Source: Antedon bifida
Taxonomy: Eukaryota > Echinodermata > Crinoidea > Comatulida > Antedonidae
NCBI GenBank assembly: GCA_963402885.1
Contig: OY727099.1
Location: forward strand, 11,272,001 to 11,336,000
DNA: 64,000 nucleotides
Direction of reading: 5' to 3'
Both the position numbers and the translations under genes were made by a program. Positions 48,961 to 61,799 of the stretch are shown here, one piece after another; position 1 is the first letter of the stretch; every line of letters begins with the position of its first letter. Below the pieces are notes generated by a model, which was not told where the DNA came from, did not search any database, and worked only from the letters and a program-made list of their open reading frames with translations.

Positions 48961-51900
48961 ATGGCTCCAAATGAGAATGGAAAGCAACGTCATGGCAGTC
49001 TCGCATCAGGATTGCCACAACGTATAGCGGACAGTGATCAGGCCGTCAAAGAAAAGATCCGACAGAAGGTAAAGAGCGATATTTTCGTGAATCCAGAACT
49101 GTTGAAGCCAATGTTGTTCTTCAACATGTCCATGTTTTCCTTCCTGCTACCTGAGCATTGGGGGTTTCAGCCAGCAGACTTCATGAACAGCCTTTATATG
49201 AGTCTTTTAGATCTCAACATAATGAAGGCGTTTGAGACCAAGAGAATCATCAATTGGAACGACAATTGCACAAAACTCTACCCTTTGAAAACTACAGGTT
49301 TGTGATTTCCACTTATTTATTAAAATAATATTTTTACTATTTTTGTATAATTTTAATGCTAATAAATATAATGCTACAAAAGAAGTCATAAACAAAAAAA
49401 AAACAAATAATGAAAATGAAGATGAAAAAGGAAAATACAGTCAACTGGCCATTTTTTACGTTTATGAAATTTGTTAAAAATTAGGTGTGTGGGATAATAC
49501 TCAAGCATAGGATTACATTCTTGAAATAATTTGGATCCTATTCCTGGTTTAATTAAATTTGTTTTGTAATTTGTGTATGGGTCCTCTGGGAGAACAGTTT
49601 TTTTTACTGAAGAGGTCACTTAGTATAAAGAACAAACAAATAGATAAATAAATAAATATTAATAGGAGTGCAATGATTTTTTTTGTTGGATCAACAAAAA
49701 ACACTCTTCAGTATTCGGTGATATTCTTTGAAAGCAAAATTCTTGTTTAACCATCATTTTGTTATATCAAATTTGAAGGTGATGGCAACTGCTTGTTGCA
49801 TGCCATCTCTCTCTTCCTGTGGGGAATTGAGGATCTTGATCTACAGATGCGTAGAGTACTCTATCAAGAAATATTCAAAGACAACGGAGTTAAGAAATAT
49901 AAACAAAGATGGCAACTTAAAAGAACAGCGTTTGATGAATCGTTACCGTCGGGTGGCTTGCGTTACGACACCATGGTTAGTTGTACGCTCATATTCAGTG
50001 GCGTCATGGCTACCATCTGCTAGTAGAACAATATATTACCTTAACCTGCTACATATATCAACTTTATTTATAACAACCCTTGTGTGTCATACAGTAAAGC
50101 TCTGTCTAACAGTATCAGACTGTGATGTGATGTGCCCAAATATGGTAGTCATATAACATCATGTCCATGTTTTTTGTCACATAAAGACAAGGGGACAGAG
50201 CTTTAGACATGAATAAAATTGCACAAAACCAAAGCAGAGCAAAATGTATTATTTTTATAATACTTTACCATAGAAACACCTTGTACATTTATCAATTTTA
50301 CAAGTAAAAACTGGATTTTAATACCAAATTTCAATATAATTTAATTTTTTAAACATATTTTTTTTATGAATCTAGAACTGGGATGATGAATGGAAGTTAG
50401 TCATTCGTAATTCATCACCAGAACCAAATCCAGAGGGCCAACATATGTTACCGTTTCACTCGCTGGAAGAAATCCACATATTTATTATGGCAAATATTCT
50501 GAGAAGACCGATTATTGTTCTGGCTGACACAATGTTTCGGGATCACAGAGGGCAGTCTCTCCAGCCACAGAACGTTACTGGAATATACCTACCAGTACTT
50601 TCAAAAAGCAAAGATTGTTGTACTTTACCAATTATTCTAGGTTACCATGGAAACCACTTTGTACCGTTAGTGGGTAAAAAGCTACTACCAGATGAACATT
50701 TAGAAATGGCTTTACCACTTTGTACTAAAGATATTGAAGCCTTTCCGGTACACTTTCTACTTCCGGACGAAGAAGCAACAAAGTTTAGTCTGTTAGAATC
50801 ATATTTGAGTCAGAAAGCACTACCACAATCTGGGATTGCTGACACAATGGTTGCTATACAAGTAACCATACTCGGTGACAAACAGTTTAGTGAATCGATT
50901 AATATTATGGAAACGTACTTCAGGTTAGCAGAAAGGAATTACCGAACAGGATCAATGTTCACTTCACCAAAGAAAGTAGAAACAAGAACTGAATCTGGAA
51001 AAGCAGGCGTCAAGATTTGTTGCATGTGTAATAAGAGTCCAGCTGATGGTGAAAATGATGTTTGCAAAGAGTGCCTAGTGACCACTTGTACGAGTTTTCA
51101 TCCTTCTGCCTCAGCTCCGCCAGTGAGTATGCCAATTGACAGATTCAATGATATGACATTGGCAGAAAATAGAGGAAATGATCCTCATGAGTCAGTATAT
51201 AGAGGACAACTACCATCCGCGTCAAATTTTGACAATAATGCTCAACTTGGTGCCTACTCTATTTGCGTTGACAAGCCTTGCAAAACTCCTGGATGCCAAT
51301 TTTACTGTTCATCAAAACTACCTGGTGATTACTGTCACACCTGTGGCTTCAACGCACCAATGGGACAGCAGCATAGCTCAATGGGACAGCGGCATAGCTC
51401 AATTGAGAAATGCAGAACAACTGGCTGTTCTAATCTAGCTAATTTTGACAGACAAGGTCTTTGTGATCTCTGCTCTGAAACACAACAATTTAAGAAGCCA
51501 AGTCGTCCACAAGTAGTTGGATATGATCTACCTTCTCCGCCACTACCGACAGCCTCTGGATTCCCATCTTCATACAAGGAAAGGTCAAATGCTCCGATTG
51601 ACCCAAGTGGTTTAGATAGCATGCAGATCTTACAATCATCTACTGGAACTAAGAAATGCCTTGAACCAACTTGCAAACTAACCGGTCAGGAAGCCTTTCA
51701 GGGTTTCTGCCAGAGATGCTATCATAAAAATATTGATATAAAGAAACGTGATGAGAGTGTTCCACAACAGAGGATACTAACTAGTACTCTGAAGCAAGGA
51801 TCAATGGTACCAATGTACCCGGTTGTTAGCAGCGTGGAAGAGTGCAGAACGGAGAATTGTAACTTGTTTGGTACCAAAGAACAAAATGGTTATTGCACCA

Positions 51901-53695
51901 AATGTTTGGGAGACGTGTTGATGAAAGAAAGTAATAAATGTAAAAACCACTGGTGTGGTGGACAAACCATTCACGACGGCTACTGCAAAGAATGCTTTGA
52001 GCATACACCACGACTAGGGGGAGAAAGACTAGGGGGAGAAAACCTGTCTTCTAACGTCACTTGTGGTCAGGCAATTTCTTTACCAAATCTTTGCATAACT
52101 AATGGATGCCAAGGTGTCATTGTAACGCTAGGTGATGGAAAACACTGTCACGGCTGTCACAAAGAAAAAAATGACACTGTTCAACCGATGATGAAGTGCG
52201 TCTATCCAAGATGTGATGAAATGACGCCCAGAGATCAACCAATATGTATAAATTGTCAGGACATCTTAGATGCTAACAGGCCAAAAGATGTCAAAGCTAC
52301 AGAAACACCAGCGCCCTCTACAGCCTTAAAACTGGCATGCAGTGAGTGTCGTAATAGCTTTGCAGGAAGTGATGGCATTTGCAACAAATGTAGAGCTTAT
52401 AGTAAGTTATCATTTTTACTAAAATTCAAAATTATGTTTTGTTTTCCTTATTTTTGTAATTCACGAAAATGGAGGTAACTGACAATTACCAGCTGCACAA
52501 CGAAATATATTTATACTGAAGAAGAAGAACAAAAAAAAAGTACTTCAAAAGAGTCTTTCTATGTACAGCATTATTTATATACAGTGTTTAAAAAAACTAA
52601 ACTATAAATCTTATATTTGTTTACAGAAAAGAATGGTGGACATGCCATTGAAGAAGGTAGGCCTACTCATTGCAAGAGTCCAGGTATGTTGGATTGTTGG
52701 CTAAACTCTCCTAAGTTTACAGGTCCTATTTTACCAATGTTCACAATTAGAAGGCCACATCTGACACCATATTATTATTTACCATTTATGTTAGACAGGT
52801 ATAAAAGACTGCCTAATGATAGATATATTACACTAAATACTAATAGTATTGTTTATTGTCATTGATCCCTCACTTCACATGTCTTTCCTAATACGCCTTA
52901 TAGAGCGTGGCATACACATTAATGTTACCAACACTAAATAGTAGACATATATTAATTATAAAAAATGATAATGTGCAGTTTTCATAACACTTAATTAGGC
53001 TTTTGAAAGATTTTATAACCTGTGATTGTTCATTTTTGTAATTTTCCACTGAAGTAAGATAAAGATTGAATATACTGTACATATATGTTTATTGAGAAAG
53101 AAATAGGTGCTGCATAGACAGGATCATGTATAAAAATAAAACAGACAAAGTTCTTGTTTCTGCTTCAAAATAAAATATTTATTGTACAATAAAATATTAC
53201 AGTACAATAAATAACAAGAACTTTGTCTGTTTTATGTTATTAATGTATGTATATATATATATATAATGTCTTGCAGGATGTGATATGTTTGGGACGGCAG
53301 AGCATGATTGGTTATGTTCCAAATGCTACGCTAATAAACCAGCAAAACGTGAAAGCCATTCAGCTCCAATCAATTCTTGCGTGGCAAAAGACGAACCGTA
53401 TAAACCGAGAAAATGCGTTAACGACTGCGGAGGATGGGCCAACGTTCAAGTTCTCAACGGCTTGTGTAATGATTGTTATCAGTTGTACAAGACTGATAGA
53501 CCAGGTAGAGGCTCACCAATGCCCGGGAGGGTACCGCAGTCCGCAAGAATAGTAAACGATCCGCAAGGATATCAAGCTGAACCAAGGAATCGCAATCGTA
53601 CGGACGGAAAATGCTTCAATCCAAAATGCACGAATCGTGGAAATCCCAAGTCACATGGCTTCTGTAATTCTTGCTCAAAAAAGTTACAAGTGTGA
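48961..53695 (+). CDS. TNFAIP3: A20/TNFAIP3-like OTU deubiquitinase with twelve zinc fingers
   Basis: Five coding exons: 48961-49297, 49779-49975, 50376-52401, 52627-52683 and 53277-53695. All phases agree, giving 1011 residues (human A20 is 790). A20 edits ubiquitin chains and restrains NF-kB signalling in the cytosol. The OTU domain (about 110-370) has catalytic Cys117 in GDGNCLLHA and His272 in NHFVPLV. A20-specific blocks include NWDDEW, SLEEIHIFIMANILRRPIIV and GYHGNHFVPLV. C-terminal to it are twelve A20-type Cys4 fingers whose first cysteines are near residues 393, 480, 524, 606, 668, 700, 751, 786, 833, 869, 919 and 985. Most follow C-x4-C-x11-C-x2-C, and the ones near 393, 833 and 919 vary. 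Human A20 has seven. Finger ten is split exactly by the exon 4/5 junction. A splice acceptor 20 bp before the ATG shows a non-coding first exon. A family A element lies in intron 2 and a foldback in intron 4. The closely related OTUD7 proteins carry one finger, so A20 is the better call. Confidence 0.94.
50095..50204. mobile_element. MITE-like element, family A, shortened copy in A20 intron 2
   Basis: TA-AAGCTCTGTCTAACAGTATC at the left and AAGGGGACAGAGCTT-TA at the right. The inner part of the right terminus is degenerate and the interior is shortened to about 110 bp. Confidence 0.8.
53136..53235. other. Nested foldback inverted repeat in A20 intron 4
   Basis: Outer arms ATAAAACAGACAAAGTTCTT (from 53136) and AAGAACTTTGTCTGTTTTAT (to 53235) are inverses. 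An inner pair ATTTATTGTAC and GTACAATAAAT forms a second stem. The whole would fold as a roughly 100-nt hairpin. Confidence 0.8.
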
Positions 53696-53994
53696 AAGAG
53701 GCTGCAAGTTGATGTGCACTGAACCATGAAGTCAGAAGGTTTAGGATTCCTCCTTAGAAGACTCGGCCGGTTGGAATCCCTGTGGATGATGTAATCCAAC
53801 TGATAGTGGGGTGCTGTATGCATGCTGATAGCCTCAGCTGAATCAAGCATCAGATGAATCAAGGTTGAGAGTTTGGATGACTATCATAATATACATGTTC
53901 TTACGTTTTTCATTGATGAAATAATTATAAACAATTACTTAATCATATGATAAGATGCACAATTCAATACAAGATTTCTACCCTTTCTACTAAT

Positions 53995-54185
53995 ATAAAA
54001 GATGTAGGCATAGTGTCCCCCAAAACACGAAAAATGAAGATTAATAAAATCACACTTTGAATAGTTTAATCACTTCTTTTGAAAAATAAAGGGGAAAAAA
54101 GTTTTCACCCATAAAGAAATAACCAAAACCCCATTGGCTGGCTGCTAATTTGCTTTAAATTACAGTTTTTCATGTAAATAAAATA
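53995..54185. repeat. Dispersed repeat with TTGTCCCCCAAAA-like motif, copy 2
   Basis: AAAGATGTAGGCATAGTGTC followed by CCCCAAAACACGAAAAATGA parallels 5690-5900, including AATAAAATCACACTTTGAAT and TTTAAATTACAGTTTTT. It may lie in the A20 3'UTR and supplies its AATAAA. Confidence 0.55.
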
Positions 54186-54518
54186 ATTTTTTTTTTTTAA
54201 ATCCAATTCATTTTAAGTGAATAACTAGTATGTGCCATTACAACGGCACATTTAAAAGAAACAATACATATTCAGAGTTTACCACTGCTCCTCCTGTGAT
54301 AGATATTGTAATAGCTCCCTCCTCTTCTGATTTTAACTGAGCTTTGTTGATTGTTTGGTTTGATGTGTTTTTATTGTAATTTCCTAACAGTCTACATTAC
54401 ACTTTTGTTTTGTAATATAGGTATGCCTATATCTTTCTTTACTTAGTGCAATGAATCACTCAGAATTATGTAGTTGTATCAGGGAAGAGTGAAATGTCAC
54501 TCTTCCCTGGTTGCATTG

Positions 54519-54554
<36 letters not shown>

Positions 54555-54560
54555 ATTATA
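54519..54560. repeat. (ATT)n microsatellite
   Basis: About twelve ATT units. A similar interrupted run lies at 54789-54840. Confidence 0.9.
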
Positions 54561-57194
54561 TAATTCTTTTATTATTTGTAGAAGGCACCACATATCAAAT
54601 TTTGACATGTCGGTAAATTATAACATAACATAACAGAAATATTTACGAAATAAGAAAAACATTTATAATTAAAATAAAGTTAAGTGAGAGGTCGAAGAGG
54701 CCTACACAAAATCGACTCAATTTAAAATAGTTTATTAATTTTAACATTATTACCAATTAACAGTGATACTGTAGTATGATATTGTTTATTATTATTATTA
54801 TTATTAATATTTTATTATTATTATTATTGTATTCTCTATTATATATTAAATAGATTTAAATGTATTGTAATACAATTTACTAGGCGTACTTAAAATATTA
54901 ATACAGGTAATTAATATTATCATTAAGGTCTGTGTAACAAACGTCATACAACATTATTTGATATAAGATTTTGTTTCAAATGGTTGATAAATAAAGATAC
55001 AGTACTCAACATTGCCATTCAACTAAATGATGGTACATATTATTTCATACAAAAAGAAATAGGCCTAACAAGTTTCTTTGGAATCATAATATTTTTGGAA
55101 AAACGAAAATTATTAGTTTTGAATTTTTAAAAATTATTACTTATTCTCCTTTACTAGTTATAGGTGTTTTGACTATTGTACTAAGTCTTATTTGAATTTA
55201 TTTAAATGAGCTTATTTAAATCAGTGTTAGACATGTTGTGTAGTCTAGTTGCACACGCTATTGTTCAATTTTGCCATGTACGCAATGTATTCCATTTTGC
55301 AGGCATAAAGGACACATTTAACTGGGAATAACGCTTAGGACTCCCAAAGACCGTCTATTGGTGAGTTTATTCATTTGTGTAGATATTATATTAATTATTG
55401 AAACATTTCCTTTGATGTTTATATCAGAATCAAAATTATTCTGTATAAGAAGCCGGGTATCAGGCCTACTATCTATATACAGTACTGTATATTTTTTCAA
55501 TATGGATGAAAACGTATTTTAAGTGGTATTCGGTTGTTCTTTTATAAAATTAGCTTTTATTAAATTAGCTTTTATTTTATTCTAATATTTAGCACGATTG
55601 CAAGACTAAATAGGGCCTACAATTTAAAAATTATAAGAAGATTTCGAACATTCGTTTATAAATTGTTGTTGCTGATCGTTTCTAGTTATGCAAGTGTTGC
55701 ATAATAAGAAATGGTATTGAGCAACCCAGTTTATCATAATGTTTAAGAAAGTATCGTTTTAGAGGCCTAGTATTAAGTAGGTGTAAATGGGCTCTTAATA
55801 AACAAAATGTAATGTATTTGATATGTTATGTTTTTAAACGTTAACGTTAACGCCAGAATTTTTATAGTGCCGTAATAAATTTCAGTTTAAATTTATCGTT
55901 ATGTTTAGTCCATCAAACGGTGTGTTCTAACAATACCAATATCCTAATTCTCAATATGGAAGTCATCAAATATTCGGTAAAGTAAACACTATCATATAAC
56001 GGGTTATCAATAATGAACTAATTTACCAACACGAAATCAAATATAACGGAATTATCTACTAAACGGCATTTAAACATTTTTTTTTATAAAATCCCAAATC
56101 ATTTTCATTCATCGGGCCGGCCCGTGTTCATCCATCAAATAACATTAACGGAATTGTCTATTTTTGGGTGAAGCACACATTTTCTTCTGTCACTCTTGTC
56201 CAGGTTGCCGTGTCAAGTAGGCCTATTTGGTGATTTCATCAAATAATTCTTCATTATTAATTTTGATAGCAACGAATTATTAATTAGCCCTAATTAAATT
56301 TCTACACGTAAATACTAAGGCTTAATCATGGAGGTAATGAGCTAATAGAAACTAAACCGGTGGTAGTCTGATTAGCTGGCAATTCAAACGGTTATTGACA
56401 CTGTATTTCTACTCCTCCTATAAAATAATAATTTAGCCTTTTTAATTTACTGTGTCTAAATACATTGCACATTAAATAGCAATTATTGCAACATGATTAT
56501 CATTATTGCGACAGTGCAACCAAAGTGCACAGCATTACACGCTAAGTAGTCTCTAAGTATCTAGGTACTTCTTTAAACAAATTCCCGCTGATGATCAATT
56601 TAGTTTCCAATACACTCCTGTGTGTAGGCCTACTTAATTTTGATGAGATTTTAAACGGATAAAAAACAAATAAATTCAACAACCAAAAACAAAGCGCATT
56701 AAACTTAAATAGAGTCCAATTCAGTTCATGATTATATCCTCAATTCTTTTTCAATAACGTCTGCTCCTTCTTCCCATGATTAGTGTCCTTGGCATTTTAC
56801 GGGGTTTTTTTTGCAATGCTAAATGTTTTGTTCCCTTTAAATGTTATAACTTTCTGAATTTTCAAATCTTAATAGGCCTATTTTTATATATCTTTGTATT
56901 TTGTTGTAAACTAATCTAAAAAATATGCCGCAATTTAGTTGAATTCGTATAATAATTAATTATATATTTAAATCAGGTTTTTAATAGAATAATTAAATAT
57001 TTTATGCATGCACGAGACATCACAATTTACATAGCGCCCTCTATTTGGTTATACTGTACTCCAGTTCATACCACTATCTTTGTTCATACCACGCTATTCA
57101 TGAATATTCATAAGATTATAGTGAGGAATAAATAATAAAAAATAGCCATCTTGTAATTCTGTTACATAGTAAAGGTTTGCTACATAGGCAATGT

Positions 57195-57449
57195 GAAAGC
57201 ATCACTTTTTTTGTCACAAAAGTTTGATAGTGTAGTCATATCCATCGCTACTCTATTTGGGCACATCACAATTTTTTTTGTCGAACTAGTTTGATAGTGT
57301 AGTCATATCCATCGCTACTCTATTTGGGCACATCACAATTTTTGTTGTCAAACTAGTTTGATAGTGTAGTCATATCCATCGCTACTCTATTTGGGCACAT
57401 CACAATTTTTGTTGTCAAACTAGTTTGATAGTGTAGATAGAGCTTAAGG
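57195..57449. mobile_element. Family A element with tandemly repeated right half
   Basis: Three tandem copies of about 70 bp run from GTTTGATAGTGTAGTCATAT through CCATCGCTACTCTATTTGGG to TTGTCAAACTA. They are followed by a normal right end GTTTGATAGTGTAGATAGAG. The normal left end is not present. The unit joins the terminal inverted repeat to the interior, so the terminus itself is amplified. Confidence 0.85.
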
Positions 57450-58111
57450 TACAGCTTAGAAAACAAAAACTAGTGTTTAATAATCTTCACCAAAGAACGT
57501 TTATTAATTATCCTCCAGTAAAGTCTAAAACCAACAAAAATGAACATTTATTCCAACAATTATTGAAAGTTGACTATTAACGAAAGTTAAAATTAAATAC
57601 ATGCTACGTAATAGGCAGTTAAAATAGTAGAATTACATTAAAATATAGCCTGACATTTGTGTACTGTTATGTATTAGATTATGCATTGTGAGGTCAATAA
57701 CGTTTTCAACATTAGACAGCGAAGAATTCTAAGATCATGATTAAGTCAGTTAGAAATTAAATTACCCAATTCTGATTGTTTAAAAAGTTGAATTATGTTC
57801 TGGTTATGGAATTTTTAAAAAGTTGCCTATAAAAAAAAATCTTAAATTTATGTGGAATCTATTAATTTTATACCTAAAAAAAACATATGTACAAAAACAG
57901 GTCAATACACAGATGACCTGAACACAATATTCAAACCAGTATGCATGTTTATTTTTTGATGTGAAATATTTTACCATTTTATTTATTTCACCATCTAGAC
58001 TTACTTGCTTATTTTACTTTACCATATCTAGATTGTATATAGTATTAGTATAGTGTATTTGTATCATTTACAGACCGTTAGCTATTGTGCTAAAAATTTA
58101 AAACCGTGTTT

Positions 58112-61100
58112 TTATTCATCGTCACTACCAGATCTTGAGGGACTGAAATGAAGAAGAAAACAAAAGTTAAATAACTTTTTACAATATAATTTATTTAATT
58201 AAATTCGCACAAATTAACTCCCAGAAATTTAGACTGTCTCTTTTCATATTTCTTTTCCTAGATACTTACTTTTCTCTCATTGGTGACCTACTGGCACTCT
58301 TCATTTGCCTCGGCGGGCTGACAGACATCCTAGGTGACGACGCTCCGTTAACAGAACGTGGCGATCTTGACTGCTGTCGTTCTTGACTTCTAGAATGAGC
58401 ACGTTCTACACTTCTTGATCGATCTTTGCTTTTTGATCGTGAACGAGCCTTCTCTTCATTTCTATGACCGGAACGATGCCGTTCCCTGCTGTGTGAACGC
58501 GACCTGTTTCGGTGCGAGCCTGATCTATCTCTTCTAGTTCCTTTAGACCCGGATCTATCTCTTTCCTTACTTCTTGAGCCTTCTCTCCCTTTGCTTTTAG
58601 ATCTTGATCTATCCTTTTCCCTGCTCTTTGATCGAGAGCGTTCTTTATCTTTGCTTTTCGATCGCGACCGTTCCCTACCACTTTCAGAGTGAGTACGTCG
58701 TCTTTCCGTGCTTTTTGATCGTGAACCGCCTCTTTCCTTCGACTTTGATCGATCTTTTCGTTCCTTATCTTTGCTCCTAGAGCGTGATCTGTCTTTTCTT
58801 GGGCTTCGTGATCTAGCACGTTTTGGACTTCTTGATCTTCTTGGTCTTGGTGATCGAGATCTACAAAATGTTCAAATATTGTGTATATAAATATATATGT
58901 TGTTGCACTGATGAAGGGCTAGTTTTGCCAGAAAACTCTGCTAATTTTTTCTGACTGTTTTGTTTATCTTATTTTGTATCTCCATTGAGATCCAGCCACT
59001 GATACCCACAGCATTGTCATTTTTTCAGTGCTTATTTTATTTGTATCTACATTGAGATCCAGCCACTGATACCCACAGCATTGTCATTTTTTCAGTGTTT
59101 ATTTTATTTGTAATTTGCCTTTGGATTTATATTTTGTCAATACTATTTAAATTATTATTTCTGTTTACTCATGTTGTAAAAAAGATTACTTTTAAAGACA
59201 CTTACCTTCTTTGATTCCTTGTATACGATGACCTGAAATCAGAAAAGTTAACGCATGTCAAATTTATAAAAAAAATTCCAAATATAAAACAGACAAAAAT
59301 ATTATATATTGTTAAAGTATCGTATAACTCAAAAAGTCAGATAAACGACAATCAAGTAAGCTAATACTTTGTTTAATGTACGCCAATGAACACAAAGAAA
59401 GATGCTTTTAGAAAACAAACATTTTACAAGTATTGGCAAAAAAAATGAATGACTCATTCAATTACCTTTGGGGTGAACGACTTCGGCTTCTCTTACTGTA
59501 GCGTCTTCGTCTAAAACAAGAAAATCAGCCGAAGAAAAAGTTAATTCCATTTGATGTTAAAATACTTCTTATTACAAATGAAAATTGATTCATATATTAT
59601 GGCTACTTAAATAGAAATGCATGTTAAAGTATTGTATAACTCAAAAGTCCAGTAAACAACAATTGAGAAAGCTAATACTTTGTTTAATGTATGCCGACAG
59701 AAACAACCAAAATGTTTTTTGAAACCAAACATCTTCTTACAAGTATCGGCAATAAATGATGCTTACACGTTAGATAAACACTCACCCTTTGCTTCGGCTT
59801 CGTGAACGTCTTTTTGGCGACCGAGATCGCGAACGAGAACTGGAAAAATAAACAGATCCACAACATGGTAATATACAAGATTAATTAACTTTCTCCTGAA
59901 AATTAATGTGCACATCCTATGTTATAAATTTTGGTACAGTAATCCAATTTTGTTTTGGGAAAATTATCTTTAATTATCTGCAACAAAATAGGTAGATTTT
60001 TAACTTGATATTATAGGAATTCAAAAAATGGCAATCAAATTTATTCGTTAAACCCCCATCACACACCTCATTGGGTTTTCTTCTTACTTACCACCCATTA
60101 TACCCATTTTTTTCAGTATTATCTACTTAGCAACCAATAACCATCTCAGGTCGTCCACAACCAATCCACTTTAAGCGAGGTCACAGGTGATTGCACATGC
60201 TCTCTCTACCACCAATAACAACCACTAACAAAACCTAGTAGGACACCACCAGTTGTCCAGTAGGACACCACCAGTTGTCCACCGTGGAACAATCCTACAC
60301 CATCAGTAGGACACTGCCGACACCACGGAAGAATCATACACCATTTACGACCTTTAACCCCATAACAAGACCACTTTGTCCACCAATACACGCAGCCTGA
60401 CGATGGGTGTATAGAAATGTCATAATAAAATCACGGGCATGTTGTTACACGAATTTTACAATTTTTTTTACATGCAACTATATTTTGTACTTTTTTAAAA
60501 ATTTCAGCACTTAAAAGATTGGGCAACTTGCCAAGAAATAAAGTTTAACCCAAAGGGTTGTCTTAAAAATTAATTTCCGTATATCCTCTGGTATAATCCC
60601 ACTTTGGGTCTAATCCCACCCCCCTACTTTGGTACTTCTTTCCTCAGGAGGGGGAAAAATAAGGAGTCAACCGCCCAACTAGACTCGTCACTAAATCACT
60701 TTATTCATCAAGATATAAAGATTTTTTTCCCAGCTGCATTTGTTACTTTCTAAAACCCCTTTCTAAGTAAATGTATTTAGAAAATAATATGTAAAAAATA
60801 AATAAAATAATAAGTTGATATTTAAAGATGGACTTAATTGAATAATTTGTACTGAAGAACGAACCTTAATTTTTTTTTAAATGCTTCTCTGAATTATCTT
60901 AAAATAATGTATTGTCGTTTATGTTATTTTACAGAAATGTAGTTAAAAATTTATCTGTAGGTAAAAAATGTCTTCTTTCTAATATAAAAATGGTCAACTA
61001 AAGATGAATAAACTTCTAAAAGTCTAACAATAATGTACTTTAAACATGCTTATTTGTGTAAGTTCATAATAAAGCTGTGCATTGCAATTCATTTAATCAG

Positions 61101-61799
61101 ACGCATTCATTATTATATATTAATTATGTTCATTATTGGTTGTATATTTATTATGTTACTCTGTATTTTGCTGTATTATATTTGGAAATAAATATTATTA
61201 TTAACCTGGTGCAGGCCCACTTCATAAGTTCTTTTACCTGTATTTACAAGCTTTAGGGTTAAACTCTATCAAATACCAACCTGCTATATCTCCTATAGCC
61301 ACGAGTAAACATGTAACAATCGCGTGCAAAGTGACCTCTATCTCCGCATTGGTAACACCGCATACTCGGGTCATACCCACGTCGGAAGCGTCCACGAGTA
61401 CGAGGCCTGGCCAGTGAACAAGATATGCGATTTCCACGTACAGTTCTAAAATAAAGATATAATTAAAATATAACAATCTATTAAGTTTTAAGTGATGGAA
61501 ATTTGAACTTTTTTTTTATCACACTACTCATAATAGTAGCAACTGAATTCTTTCTTAAACAATGTCTTCAGTCCTCTTTACCTGCCATTCATCTCTCTAA
61601 TAGCATCTTCTGCATCGCGTTTCTTTTCAAAAACAATAAACGCAAAACAAGGTGGATTTCGGGCAACCCAAACTTCATTTATATGACCAAATTTCTCAAA
61701 GGCTTTTTCCAGTTCCCTGCTTGATACGTCAAGACCCAAGTCACCAACATACACTCTGGCTCCTTCGTCGTCATCTTCACTGTCACTGTAACGTCCCAT
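58112..61799 (-). CDS. SRSF7: SRSF7-like serine/arginine-rich splicing factor
   Basis: Seven coding exons on the minus strand: 61582-61799, 61281-61445, 59786-59839, 59466-59510, 59206-59232, 58270-58860 and 58112-58142. Product 376 residues. SRSF7 binds exonic enhancers and acts in splicing and mRNA export in the nucleus. The N-terminal RRM (about 15-88) has RVYVGDLG (RNP2) and PPCFAFIVF (RNP1, with Cys where Gly is usual), and the RNPP and RDAEDAI blocks typical of SRSF3/SRSF7. A CCHC knuckle CYQCGDRGHFARDC (103-116) separates SRSF7 from SRSF3. The rest is an RS domain of about 250 residues, longer than in human SRSF7 (238 residues in total), ending SGSDDE. All five internal exons are multiples of three with the same phase, including exons of 54, 45 and 27 bp. 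A splice acceptor just before the ATG implies an upstream 5'UTR exon. Confidence 0.93.
58960..59115. repeat. Tandem duplication of about 75 bp in SRSF7-like intron 5
   Basis: ATTGAGATCCAGCCACTGAT followed by ACCCACAGCATTGTCATTTT and TTCAGTG occurs twice in direct succession with one or two differences. Confidence 0.9.
59325..59785. repeat. Duplicated intron segments flanking small RS exons 3 and 4
   Basis: The intron piece 59325-59465 (GTTAAAGTATCGTATAACTC, CTAATACTTTGTTTAATGTA) is repeated with divergence at about 59622-59785. Each copy lies directly downstream of a small RS-coding exon, offset by about 320 bp. This looks like a tandem duplication of an exon with its intron. Confidence 0.75.

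Larger units (their letters stand above)
53696..58111. other. Gene-poor stretch between A20-like gene and SRSF7-like gene
   Basis: No coding exon is supported. It includes the A20 3'UTR (AATAAA candidates near 54044), a second copy of the TTGTCCCCCAAAA repeat (53995-54185), (ATT)n microsatellites at about 54519-54560 and 54789-54840, several TAGGCCTA palindromes, and the family A element at 57195-57449. The rest is AT-rich with no pattern I recognise. Confidence 0.55.

Noticed and set aside
58406-58819. 137-codon minus-strand frame rich in Lys/Asp/Arg
   Set aside because: It is an alternative frame of the SRSF7-like RS exon. The RS-coding frame is the one that joins in phase to both neighbours.
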